A program made the position numbers and the translations under genes. DNA of 38,453 nt, taken from Fusobacteriaceae bacterium. Its GTDB lineage: Bacteria; Fusobacteriota; Fusobacteriia; Fusobacteriales; Fusobacteriaceae. The first letter of the stretch is position 1; each line of letters opens with the position of its first letter. Below the pieces are notes generated by a model. The model had not been told where the DNA came from. It saw nothing but the letters and a program-made list of their open reading frames with translations, and did not search any database. Location: NCBI GenBank assembly GCA_900764925.1, contig CAAFPW010000069.1, forward strand, positions 1 through 38,453, in the 5' to 3' direction. Shown one piece after another: positions 24,738 through 33,048 of the stretch.

Positions 24738-25469
24738 TTAAAGAGTAATTTTTTTATTATAATAAGTTTTTCCAGTTTGATCTTTAATAGTAAGATCAAT
24801 TTTATCTCCCTTTTTAGCATTTGGTAGATTGATACTAGTAGATATGCTATTTTCTCCTGTTCTAGGAGATATTCCTATTCTTCCTTTAGAATCTATATTT
24901 TTACCATCTATTGAATAATCAAATTTTAAAGAGGTATTTCCTTTAGAGTATGCCTTTCCTGTTAATAATAATACTCCATTTTCAAATCTGGTAGATATCT
25001 CTTTTATACTACCATCTAATATAGCTTTTTCACCCTGTCCATATACAGAGATCATAATAGCCGTAATCATTTGTACTTCACTTTTAATTGTATCACTATT
25101 TTCATTAGAAGTTTTTATCTTAGGTGGAATCTCTGTGAAAGTAATATAACTTTTATACTCTCCCTCTTTTATATTTTTATCTGGTGTAACTCTAAATCTT
25201 ACAACTTGTTTTCCTGCAGGTTTTATAGAAACAGTTTTAGGAAATACTTTAATATTTGAATTTAAGTTGTAGTCTTCACCAAAGTTTTTATCACTTTCAG
25301 GAGCTATCCCTATTCTCAATGGTAAATCTGTATTATTAACTATATATACCTCCTGTACACTACTTTTAGACAGATCTAATTCAAATTTTGTAGGATAGAT
25401 AGAGAAATTTAAAGCAAAAGTAGTTATTCCCAATAGTATAAATAAACCAATAATTGTAATCTTTTTCAT
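24738..25469 (-). CDS. Periplasmic pilus assembly chaperone (PapD-like)
   Basis: Should bind and cap pilin subunits in the periplasm and deliver them to the usher. Residues 1-19 are a signal peptide. Two Ig-like domains follow: the first has NFSIYPTKFELDLS, VNNTDLPLRIGI, then FPKTVSIKPAGKQVVRFRVTPD and SYITFTEIPP, which closely mirrors the PapD G-strand region before its LREIPP; the second spans about 150-243. The stretch ITAIMISVYGQG corresponds to the PapD strand carrying the cleft Lys, and here no Lys is seen. The FxIYP start recalls CfaA-type alternative chaperones. ATG start with AGGAGG; last gene of the operon, 12 nt after the pilin gene. Confidence 0.82.
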   Translation of the reverse strand: MKKITIIGLFILLGITTFALNFSIYPTKFELDLSKSSVQEVYIVNNTDLPLRIGIAPESDKNFGEDYNLNSNIKVFPKTVSIKPAGKQVVRFRVTPDKNIKEGEYKSYITFTEIPPKIKTSNENSDTIKSEVQMITAIMISVYGQGEKAILDGSIKEISTRFENGVLLLTGKAYSKGNTSLKFDYSIDGKNIDSKGRIGISPRTGENSISTSINLPNAKKGDKIDLTIKDQTGKTYYNKKITL

Positions 25470-25481
25470 AATTCTTTCCTC

Positions 25482-25982
25482 CTAATCATATTGAACTTTT
25501 ACAGTAAATTTACCTTCATATGTTCCAGGTACTACATCACCAGCATCTAAAGTCCCACCTACTTTAAAATTAACCTCACCATTTTGTGGAATAGTGATAG
25601 AATTACTTTGTAATCTAGAGTTGTTATAAGTTATATCTGCATAGTAATATAGTGTTTTAGAAAGATCTCCAAATTCAATATTACCACTAGGTGATAATAA
25701 GACTAAAATAGCTCCTTTAGTTGCATCCCATTCTCTATCAGAACTAGTGAAAGTAACCTTTATACTTGCACCTTCACTTCCTTTTATATTGATAGTTCCC
25801 TCAGTCTGGGGAGTGTTTCTATTTGTATTTTTAGCTACTATTCCAAAATTTACAGGGGTAGTTTGAATTTCTAGTGGACCAACTACTTCTGCATAGACCT
25901 CTACCTCAGCACTAGTATCACCTAGAGCAAATGAAAAAGTTGTAAAGACTATAAAAAACAATGTTGATAAAAGTTTTTTCAT
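25482..25982 (-). CDS. Major pilin subunit (DUF4402-like)
   Basis: A 166-residue exported protein with a signal peptide (1-19) and an all-beta mature domain. The stretch PLEIQTTPVNFGIVAKNTN recalls the DUF4402/Mat-type fimbrial subunit start. The C-terminus, GTYEGKFTVKVQYD, carries the classical pilin marks for chaperone binding: penultimate Tyr (Y165) and Gly at position 14 from the end. There is no Cys pair. Its size and strong ribosome site (AAGGAGG) with ATG fit the most abundant subunit of the shaft. It is placed between the repeat-protein gene and the chaperone gene, 11 nt and 12 nt away. Confidence 0.75.
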   Translation of the reverse strand: MKKLLSTLFFIVFTTFSFALGDTSAEVEVYAEVVGPLEIQTTPVNFGIVAKNTNRNTPQTEGTINIKGSEGASIKVTFTSSDREWDATKGAILVLLSPSGNIEFGDLSKTLYYYADITYNNSRLQSNSITIPQNGEVNFKVGGTLDAGDVVPGTYEGKFTVKVQYD

Positions 25983-25993
25983 AAAAACCTCCT

Positions 25994-26875
25994 TTATATC
26001 TCATCTAAAATTTTATCATATTTTTTGTATTCCAGTTCATCACTGAATTTTTTAAAACCATTCAATATCTTATCACCAAAATTTTTATACTCCTCTCCCC
26101 CTTCTATTTCAATATCATTATTAAAAAAGAGTTGTTGTAAAATCTCCCCTCCTTTTCCGTATATTGTACTTTCTCCCTCTCTTTTTCCATCTTTATAGTT
26201 GATTATACTTTTTAACTCACCACTATTATAGTAAAATTTCCATTCTCTTTCCCTCTTATTAGAATTATAGAAACCATCAACTAATAGAACTCCTTGAGTT
26301 GAAAAAATTTTAAGCTCTCCATCTAGTTTTCCCAACTTAAAATTTGTCAAAGTTGAAATTTTTCCATTGGTATGGTAAGCTATGAAGTTTTTATGTAATA
26401 ATCCCTCTTCAAAATTCATTGTAATTTTGGGTAAACCACTATTATAGAAAAGATTTACCTCTCCTTGTAACTCTCCATCTATAAATTGTTCAGTACCTAT
26501 AATAATGTTATTGGAATTAAAATATTTCCAAATGCCAGCAGGTCTGTCATAGGAATACTTTAAAATTGCTTTTAATTGGTTTTGAGGTGTTTTTATTATC
26601 CACTCTCCATTCTTTAAACCATTGTCAAATCTTCCCTCACATATATATACTTCACTATCTATTGTAATATTTCCTTTAAAATACCCCTCTCTAATACCCT
26701 CTACATACTCCTCTTCAAAATTTTCAGATATAAATTTACCTGAGAAAGGAGTGGTTTCATTTTGATAGTAAGCTATATTATCTATTAATCTTTTATTTTT
26801 AACATCTTCAATTCTATTTTGTGGAAATAAGATAGTAGAAAGTATCAAAAAAATCAGTGTAGTGTATGATTTCAC
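25994..26875 (-). CDS. Exported MORN/YwqK-type repeat protein in the pilus operon
   Basis: Has a signal peptide (MKSYTTLIFLILSTILF) and then about nine to ten repeats of a beta-hairpin motif of the MORN_2/YwqK kind, for example GRFDNGLKNGEWIIK, FIDGELQGEVNLFYNSG, FKLGKLDGELKIFSTQG, NSNKREREWKFYYNSGEL and YKDGKREGESTIYGKGG. Such repeats build an extended beta-sheet, with no known enzymatic role. The last 35 residues are charged and helical. It starts with GTG that overlaps the usher stop (GTGA), so translation is coupled to the usher. No known chaperone-usher operon that I can recall carries this component; a role in assembly, anchoring or surface display is only a guess. Confidence 0.7.
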   Translation of the reverse strand: MKSYTTLIFLILSTILFPQNRIEDVKNKRLIDNIAYYQNETTPFSGKFISENFEEEYVEGIREGYFKGNITIDSEVYICEGRFDNGLKNGEWIIKTPQNQLKAILKYSYDRPAGIWKYFNSNNIIIGTEQFIDGELQGEVNLFYNSGLPKITMNFEEGLLHKNFIAYHTNGKISTLTNFKLGKLDGELKIFSTQGVLLVDGFYNSNKREREWKFYYNSGELKSIINYKDGKREGESTIYGKGGEILQQLFFNNDIEIEGGEEYKNFGDKILNGFKKFSDELEYKKYDKILDEI

Positions 26876-29412
26876 TCTCTTTCCTCCTCTCTCATCTGAA
26901 TCAATTCAGTGTCTAAACTATCAAAGTATTCTCCTTCATCGCTATTTTTTACTTCAATATCTATACTTTGAATAGAAAATCCTATATTCTCATAACCCAA
27001 ATAGTTAAACTTGATTGTATATTTTCCAGGAAGTATATCTTCAAAAAAATACATACCATCAAACTCAGGCTCTGTTTCAATGATTACCTCTCCATCTTTT
27101 TCTAAAACTATAGTTATCATAGAGAGAGCTTGGATAAATTGTTTCTCTGTATATCCCTCTCCTAGAACTATATTTCCAGAAAGGATAGATATTGGTTGAA
27201 TAGGAATATCTACTCTCAATATAGAGGAGCTTCTACTTTTTATTTTAATTTTACCATCACTATTTTTTAATGTAGGATCAATAGTTTTTCTATTTATATC
27301 AAGGGTGAGAATCCTATTGTTAGGGATGGCATCAGCTATATATTTTCCATCTTTGTTGGTGTAGAATCCTTTGTTGTCTACCGTAACCTCAACATCACTT
27401 AAAGGAATCTCATCTTTATCGTAGATATGATTACCATTTTTATCAAGGAAAACATAACCAGTTATAAAAGAATCTATCACAGAAGAGTTATTATCAAGTT
27501 TTGTAAGAGGTGAGCTAAGATCGATTAATTTACTTGTTTCAATACTATTGATAGTGGTTCTTTTACCGTTTTCAGAGATATTAGTATTAGATGATAGACC
27601 TAGATGAATGTAGTTATCCCATTTCATATTAAAGGCTATTCCATATCTAAATTTTTCATTTGTGCTGGAATATCTTGTAAATAGCCCAACATCTAAATAC
27701 AGTAGGTCTTTTATTATCTCAATATCTCTCTTATTAATTTTTATATTATAATTTTGAGTGTATCTTTCTTCGGATTTTTCCTTTCCAATCTCTCCATCTA
27801 CTATTATAGAAAAAATTCCTGAATAAGTTATACTGGGATAAAAAACATTGTAGTCATACCCTCTGTATAAATCTTTTTCCATCTTTAGTGAGAATGAGAA
27901 TGGAGATAGCATTGATGTGTACCAAGCAAAGTAGATATTCTTACTTTGATACTCATTCTCATCTTCAAAGTAGAGCTTATTATTTAAACCTATCTCAAAG
28001 GAGTTTCTCTCGAAATTTCTTCCCAATGAGATAGAGTCATAACTTTTTAATTTACCCTCCTCATATATAAAAGGGGAGTATTTTTCTTGTAGATATCTTA
28101 TTGAATAATTTTTTATTTTCTGATCAATGATAAGATTATAACTATTCTCTTTTTCATTAGTTTCATAAAAATTTTTATAGTTTATTAAAGTTGGAAAACT
28201 TTTATGCTGAGTATTAAAAATTATACTATTTTCCAATAACTTATACTTTCTATCTTCAAAGGAGATTAAATCCATTGTTCCTATTCCTAAGGTAAGATTG
28301 TTAGAAACTCCATAATATACATGGGCAATTCCTTGAGAATTTCCATTGTCCGAGTTTTTTCCTAATTGTACACTTGTTCTATTTTTTCCCTTTTCCAATA
28401 TGTCCATATCAGTTAAAGAGAAAACCTTTTTTTCTTCAATTTTACCATCATTATAAAATATTTTTAAAGTATAGTTAGAATTTAAAATTCCATCTGCTAT
28501 CCTAAATTCAAAATATTTAGATTGAGGATAGATGTAATCAATGAGAGCAAATTCTCTATATAACTCTATAATTTGAGCATTCTCTGCCTCACCTTTAATA
28601 ATTGTGATGCCTCCATCTCTTGTCATATATGTATCCTCATCTCTTATACTGAGTCCAATGAGTTCACTTCCTATATTTATAAAGTGAGGGGTTATCATAG
28701 AGAAACTACCCAATATTAGATCATTGTTCTGCCAAAAATTAGAGTAGGTAAGATTTCCATATTCAATTTTATTTTGAGGATGAAGTTCACCACTGAGATA
28801 TAGATCTCCATATAAAAACTGTGTACCATACTCATAGTCAATTCCATACTCTTTCTCTTTTAAATCATATTTATGCCAATTTACTTTAGCAAAGCCAGGA
28901 GCTATAAGTTTAGGTGGCATAGAGATATCTATATTTTCTATATTTTTTCCCTCTTGTTCCAATCTCAATCTCTCTATTTTACTCTTTTCCCTTACCTCAT
29001 AGGGAAGAGTAAAATTAGGAACAAGATTGATAGCTAACATAGAAAAATCAAAACTAGCAACTTTAAAATTTAATTTCTCTTTAATAGATGTTAAATTAGT
29101 ATAGATACTATTTTCCATTACAAAAGCTTCGTTTTCATTGAATTTGACATCTATATTTTTACCATCTATATTTCCAAATACTCTCATATTTTTTAAATCT
29201 ATCTCTAAAGAGTAGAGTTCTAAAAAATAGAATAGGCTATTTAAACCTATATACGCCATATCTTCTTCAATGTCATACTTTATCATAAAAAAATCATCTT
29301 TTAGTTCCCCACAATTTATTTGTATATATGAATCTTCAAAATTTTCATAGTTTGTTATTGGGTAGGAAAGCTGTGAGAGAAAAAAAAGAAGACAAAAAAT
29401 TCTTTTAATCAA
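26872..29412 (-). CDS. Outer-membrane fimbrial usher
   Basis: 846-residue protein with a signal peptide (1-18) that should form the outer-membrane pore and assembly platform. The N-terminal region (about 30-170) carries a folded domain ending with LVPNFTLPYE, as in CfaC/TcfC-type ushers. A long beta-strand-rich middle (about 190-640), with alternating Tyr/Phe patterns and FEFRIADGILNSNYTLKIFYNDG, fits the 24-strand barrel. The C-terminal part has GYVFLDKNGNHIYDKDEIPLSDVEV and TNKDGKYIADAIP, an Ig-like plug or C-terminal domain, then a second carboxypeptidase-regulatory-like segment. I see no C-terminal disulphide Cys pair. The start is TTG at 29412, inside the end of the adhesin gene (8-nt overlap). 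Confidence 0.78.
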   Translation of the reverse strand: MIKRIFCLLFFLSQLSYPITNYENFEDSYIQINCGELKDDFFMIKYDIEEDMAYIGLNSLFYFLELYSLEIDLKNMRVFGNIDGKNIDVKFNENEAFVMENSIYTNLTSIKEKLNFKVASFDFSMLAINLVPNFTLPYEVREKSKIERLRLEQEGKNIENIDISMPPKLIAPGFAKVNWHKYDLKEKEYGIDYEYGTQFLYGDLYLSGELHPQNKIEYGNLTYSNFWQNNDLILGSFSMITPHFINIGSELIGLSIRDEDTYMTRDGGITIIKGEAENAQIIELYREFALIDYIYPQSKYFEFRIADGILNSNYTLKIFYNDGKIEEKKVFSLTDMDILEKGKNRTSVQLGKNSDNGNSQGIAHVYYGVSNNLTLGIGTMDLISFEDRKYKLLENSIIFNTQHKSFPTLINYKNFYETNEKENSYNLIIDQKIKNYSIRYLQEKYSPFIYEEGKLKSYDSISLGRNFERNSFEIGLNNKLYFEDENEYQSKNIYFAWYTSMLSPFSFSLKMEKDLYRGYDYNVFYPSITYSGIFSIIVDGEIGKEKSEERYTQNYNIKINKRDIEIIKDLLYLDVGLFTRYSSTNEKFRYGIAFNMKWDNYIHLGLSSNTNISENGKRTTINSIETSKLIDLSSPLTKLDNNSSVIDSFITGYVFLDKNGNHIYDKDEIPLSDVEVTVDNKGFYTNKDGKYIADAIPNNRILTLDINRKTIDPTLKNSDGKIKIKSRSSSILRVDIPIQPISILSGNIVLGEGYTEKQFIQALSMITIVLEKDGEVIIETEPEFDGMYFFEDILPGKYTIKFNYLGYENIGFSIQSIDIEVKNSDEGEYFDSLDTELIQMREEERE

Positions 29413-30244
29413 GGTATTCCACCCTTACAGTAAATGATCCACGGTAAGTACCTCTAGTACTTCTTTTAGTTTGACTTTCTCCATCAATTAAAATCTCCTT
29501 AGAGATTACACTTCCGTTGTTTCCTACCCTATATGTATTTTTGCCATTTGGAGATAGTTCTCTTATTAATTTTTGATCTCCATTGTCTCTAAAATTTAGA
29601 TTGACTAGAAGAGTATCATTTGCAGAATTTTTTATAGTGGTATTTTTAGGTATGGTAATACTGACTCTCTTACTCTCTTCTCCCTCCACACTTATATTGG
29701 CAGGGGTACCACTATCCTTGGTAGAGAGAACTCTTCCAGCTTCAATTATCCCAAGATCCATATTATCTACAACTTTTATTTTCAAACTATGGATAGGATT
29801 GAGATTCTCTATATTAATTTTTAGAAAAACTGGATTGTTAGGGGAATTTATATAACCAATTCTAATATTTTCATTTTTAGATTTACTGAGCCAATTGAAT
29901 ATTAATTCTCCCTCTAATATGAATCTTAGTTCTTGCAATCCCTCTCCATTTGTAGAATTTTTAAAGTAGAGACGATTTCCAGTAGAGATACTATTTATAG
30001 AAGAGATTTTATTTTCTCCTATATTTATAAAGGAGTTTCTACTGGATAAATCCAATTGAAAAAAATCCTGTGTATTTCCACTCTCTTTATCTATATTAAT
30101 TTCAGCAGAAAATTTTATCCTACTTGTAGTACCTATAACTAGATTTTCTCTAGAGTAAAGTTTTGAAACCTCACCTATATAGTTTTTTCCTTGAGAGGAG
30201 TAAAAACAACTTAAGAAAATTAAAACATATATAAATCTTCTCAA
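29405..30244 (-). CDS. Two-domain tip adhesin / minor pilin
   Basis: 279-residue exported protein (signal peptide 1-19) whose N-terminal half (about 20-150) has no family I recognise and whose C-terminal half looks like the major pilin: MDLGIIEAGRV parallels NFGIVAKNT, and GTYRGSFTVRVEYLD parallels the pilin tail GTYEGKFTVKVQYD, with the Tyr third from the end. This is the layout of tip adhesins such as CfaE: receptor-binding domain plus pilin domain. It starts with TTG 30244, with a strong AAGGAGG 7 nt upstream, 12 nt after the solute-binding-like gene, and overlaps the usher gene. The receptor is unknown. Confidence 0.65.
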   Translation of the reverse strand: MRRFIYVLIFLSCFYSSQGKNYIGEVSKLYSRENLVIGTTSRIKFSAEINIDKESGNTQDFFQLDLSSRNSFINIGENKISSINSISTGNRLYFKNSTNGEGLQELRFILEGELIFNWLSKSKNENIRIGYINSPNNPVFLKINIENLNPIHSLKIKVVDNMDLGIIEAGRVLSTKDSGTPANISVEGEESKRVSITIPKNTTIKNSANDTLLVNLNFRDNGDQKLIRELSPNGKNTYRVGNNGSVISKEILIDGESQTKRSTRGTYRGSFTVRVEYLD

Positions 30245-30256
30245 AATACTACCTCC

Positions 30257-31612
30257 TTATATATCTATATCTTTATTGGATAAAATATAGAGAGGTTCAT
30301 GCTTTAAAGGGATATATGGTAATTTTTTGCTGATCTCATCAATCATTTCAAAAAAATCCTCTCTTTTTTTATCTATATCTTTTTCATTTTCAATTTTATT
30401 AGCATAACTAATTAACTCTTCATATAGAGATTTATCATAAATATCATATAAAATAACCTTTCCTAAAGATATTTCAGGGTAGATTTTATTAAAAACTATG
30501 TGTTGAAGAGCAACATCAAAATCCTTTTCTTTTAATTTATAGTAAAAGGCATCAATCTGATATGGGAGAATATTGATATTTAGACCAGCTTTTTTCAGAT
30601 CTTCCTTTATCTCTTGAGCATATTTTCTATCTTCTTCAGTATTAAGTATCATAAGATCTATTTTTTTCTCCTTACTGTTGAGAGAAGTAAGATATTTTTT
30701 CATACTATTGCTATTTTTTTCTAACTTTGAGATATTTTCTCCATATATCTCACTAGGAAGTATATATGGAGCTTCTTGATGAAGTAGAGCTTCAATACTT
30801 TTTTTAAATTCTAGCTCTCTTTTTTCATTGAAGATAAGAGCAGAAGTTACAATATTTTCACTTTTTTTAATAGAGGTCTTATTGAGATCAATCAATTGTA
30901 GTTTTTTCTCTCTTTCTATATAATAGGAAGAGATATCATACACTATATCTGAATTATCATTAAATAGAGATAATATCCTATCTTTAGGAGAAAAGACTCT
31001 CTCTATTATGATTTTTTTCTTAGGATTAGTTATATTTTTTAAGATCAGATCATCTTTTTCAAAAACCTCTACTATATAATCTCCTGTTCCTAAAATTTTA
31101 CCATTTTTTTCCTTTATAATAGAACTCATACTGTGTGATAAAAGATTTAAAAGTAATCTATCTTCATCTTTTAGGTGAATTATAAGTTCCTGTTTATTTA
31201 AAATCTCAATCTGTTCTATATTTTTATAGAACTCTTTTAAAGCTCCCTTTTCTTTTACCCTCAATAGAGAAGTTTTTACATGATTGGTGGTAAGTAATGT
31301 TCCATCAGAGAATTTTTTTTCCACCTTGAGTTTTATATAGAGTTTTTTATTATCTAAATATCTATATTTTTCTGCTAAGTATGGGGTGATGACTCCATTC
31401 TCATCTATTTTAAATAGTGTTTCATAGATATATTTAAAAGCTCTTTTTGAATAGATATCATTTAATGTTATAGGATCAAGAGTGGTTACTCTCAGTTCTT
31501 GAAGTATTTTGATAGAATCTTTTTGAAGATTAGAGTGAAGTGTATAATCCTCTACACTTCCTAAAGAGAGAATATTAAAAAAAATGAATAGTAGAACAAT
31601 AATTTTTTTCAT
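30257..31612 (-). CDS. Family-5 extracellular solute-binding-like protein heading the pilus operon
   Basis: Resembles periplasmic oligopeptide-binding proteins (SBP_bac_5): after the signal peptide come LRVTTLDPITLND, FKYIYETLFKIDENGVITPYLAEKY, and LKVEKKFSDGTLLTTNHVKTSLLRV, the usual start of the family, with QEIKEDLKKAGLNINIL and DFDVALQH near the C-terminus. At 451 residues it is shorter than the usual 500-550. The place of a lipobox Cys holds Ser (ILSLGSVED), so it should be free in the periplasm. No permease or ATPase genes are nearby. It ends 12 nt before the adhesin gene, so it is cotranscribed with the pilus genes. Its role there is unknown; sensing or binding a peptide is one possibility. 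Confidence 0.75.
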   Translation of the reverse strand: MKKIIVLLFIFFNILSLGSVEDYTLHSNLQKDSIKILQELRVTTLDPITLNDIYSKRAFKYIYETLFKIDENGVITPYLAEKYRYLDNKKLYIKLKVEKKFSDGTLLTTNHVKTSLLRVKEKGALKEFYKNIEQIEILNKQELIIHLKDEDRLLLNLLSHSMSSIIKEKNGKILGTGDYIVEVFEKDDLILKNITNPKKKIIIERVFSPKDRILSLFNDNSDIVYDISSYYIEREKKLQLIDLNKTSIKKSENIVTSALIFNEKRELEFKKSIEALLHQEAPYILPSEIYGENISKLEKNSNSMKKYLTSLNSKEKKIDLMILNTEEDRKYAQEIKEDLKKAGLNINILPYQIDAFYYKLKEKDFDVALQHIVFNKIYPEISLGKVILYDIYDKSLYEELISYANKIENEKDIDKKREDFFEMIDEISKKLPYIPLKHEPLYILSNKDIDI

Positions 31613-31648
31613 AATCTTTCACCCACTTTCTTTTTTTATAAGAAAAAA

Positions 31649-31687
31649 GCAATTATAAATTAAGAAAATAATCTAATTTATAATTGC
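31649..31687 (-). promoter_or_regulatory. Terminator-like hairpin in the leader of the pilus operon
   Basis: A perfect 14-bp inverted repeat, GCAATTATAAATTA at 31649-31662 and TAATTTATAATTGC at 31674-31687, has an 11-nt loop. On the minus strand it is followed at once by TTTTTTC. It lies 36 nt before the first start codon of the operon, and there is no minus-strand gene upstream that would need a terminator (dinB is on the plus strand). It may be an attenuator or a palindromic operator. Confidence 0.6.
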
Positions 31688-31754
31688 AAAGTAACCTTAA
31701 AAAATAAATTTTTCATTATTATATCAACTTCTTTATCTTATATCTTAATAATCA

Positions 31755-31783
31755 AGTGTAGCTTTTTTTTCTTTAAAAGTCAA
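31755..31783 (-). promoter_or_regulatory. Candidate promoter of the pilus operon
   Basis: On the minus strand TTGACT (31783-31778), 17-bp spacer, TACACT (31760-31755). A transcript from here would have a leader of about 135 nt that includes the hairpin. The rest of the 360-nt gap to dinB (31613-31972) holds only these elements and the dinB promoter; it has no gene that I can support. Confidence 0.45.
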
Positions 31784-31845
31784 TAGATAAATCCAATATA
31801 TTTAAAAAGGGAGATGTAACTATTTTTTCTTATTTAATGTTACTC

Positions 31846-31874
31846 TTGATTTTTGAAATTTCTTAAAGTATAAT
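31846..31874 (+). promoter_or_regulatory. Promoter of dinB
   Basis: TTGATT at 31846-31851 and consensus TATAAT at 31869-31874, 17 bp apart, about 100 nt before dinB. No clear LexA-type dyad is seen. Confidence 0.6.
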
Positions 31875-31972
31875 ATTATCAATAAATATATATAACTGCT
31901 ATATTGTTTTTAAAATAACGTTAGAGAGATTGATTAAATATAAAGGGTAAGAAATTTTTAGAAAGGGGTTAA

Positions 31973-33016
31973 ATGGATAAGATAATCATGCATTATGACA
32001 TGGACTGTTTCTACGCTTCCATAGAGATAAGAGATAACCCAAAGTATAAGGGACTTCCCCTGGTAGTAGGGGGAGGAGTAGTCACAACAGCTAGTTATGA
32101 AGCAAGAAAATATGGAGTTCATTCAGCTATGAGCGTATTTGAAGCTAAAAAACTTTGTCCATCACTTTTAGTAGTTCCAGTAGATAAAAATAAGTATATA
32201 AAAATATCTCAAAAGATACAGGGATTGGTTTTGAAGATAACAGATAGGGTGGAGTTTATAGCCTTAGATGAAGGGTATGTGGATATAACAGAGATAGTAA
32301 AAAAGTTTCCATCTTTGGAGAGTTTTGCTGACAGATTTAAAGAGCGAATAAAATATCATACAGGTCTTACCTGTTCTGTTGGGATTGGAGTAAATAAGCT
32401 GAGTGCTAAGATAGCCAGTGGAATAAACAAGCCTGGAGGAAAATATATATTTGCTTCACAGATGGAGTTTGTAGAGTATATAAGGACAAAAAATATAGAG
32501 ATAATTCAAGGGGTAGGAAAGAAATTAAGAGAGATATTGAATAGAGATGGGATATATAAAGTGGAGGATATAATACCCTATTCACTGCAAGAATTAATAA
32601 ATAGGTATGGAAAATCTAGAGGGGAGCTGTTATATCTTTCAAGTAGAGGGATAGATTATAGTGAGATAGAGTATAAAAGGGAGATACACTCCATTGGAAA
32701 TGAGAATACATATAGATACCCCTTGGATTCAGAGGAGAGTATTCAAAAGGAGTTGGAGGATATATTTGAATACTCTTATAAAAGATTGATAAGAAAAGAG
32801 TTGATAGCTAAGACTGTAATCTTGAAGGTAAAGTATGCTGATGGGACTTTAATAACACGTTCTAAAACTTTGGGTATACCAACTGATATTAAAACTACAC
32901 TATTTGAAAACTTTGAAACTCTATTAGATGAGATAGAAAATAAGCCTATAAAACTTTTAGGAGTATCTTTTGGAAATTTAATAAAAAAATCTATTAGGCA
33001 ATTGAGCTTTTTTTAG
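31973..33016 (+). CDS. dinB: DNA polymerase IV (Y-family)
   Basis: Translesion DNA polymerase. N-terminal HYDMDCFYASIE holds the first catalytic Asp and the steric-gate Phe region; LPLVVGGGVVTTASYEARKYGVHSAM is the finger motif; FIALDEGYVDIT carries the Asp-Glu pair (usually S-DEAYLD), and GLTCSVGIGVNKLSAKIASGINKPGG is the palm motif. The C-terminal QLSFF matches a beta-clamp-binding sequence. 347 residues is normal. AGAAAGGGG precedes ATG 31973. It is transcribed away from the pilus operon. Confidence 0.95.
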   Translation: MDKIIMHYDMDCFYASIEIRDNPKYKGLPLVVGGGVVTTASYEARKYGVHSAMSVFEAKKLCPSLLVVPVDKNKYIKISQKIQGLVLKITDRVEFIALDEGYVDITEIVKKFPSLESFADRFKERIKYHTGLTCSVGIGVNKLSAKIASGINKPGGKYIFASQMEFVEYIRTKNIEIIQGVGKKLREILNRDGIYKVEDIIPYSLQELINRYGKSRGELLYLSSRGIDYSEIEYKREIHSIGNENTYRYPLDSEESIQKELEDIFEYSYKRLIRKELIAKTVILKVKYADGTLITRSKTLGIPTDIKTTLFENFETLLDEIENKPIKLLGVSFGNLIKKSIRQLSFF

Positions 33017-33048
33017 GTATAATATAAGAAAAAGTGGGAGGCGAAGAT

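Noticed and set aside
31613..31972. A small gene or RNA gene in the 360-nt gap
   Set aside because: No frame with a start and ribosome site and no tRNA-like fold could be supported; promoters and one hairpin explain the gap.
33034..33048. GTG 33034 start that would add MGGED to the small membrane protein
   Set aside because: The bases are the ribosome site GGGAGG itself; ATG 33049 is correctly spaced.
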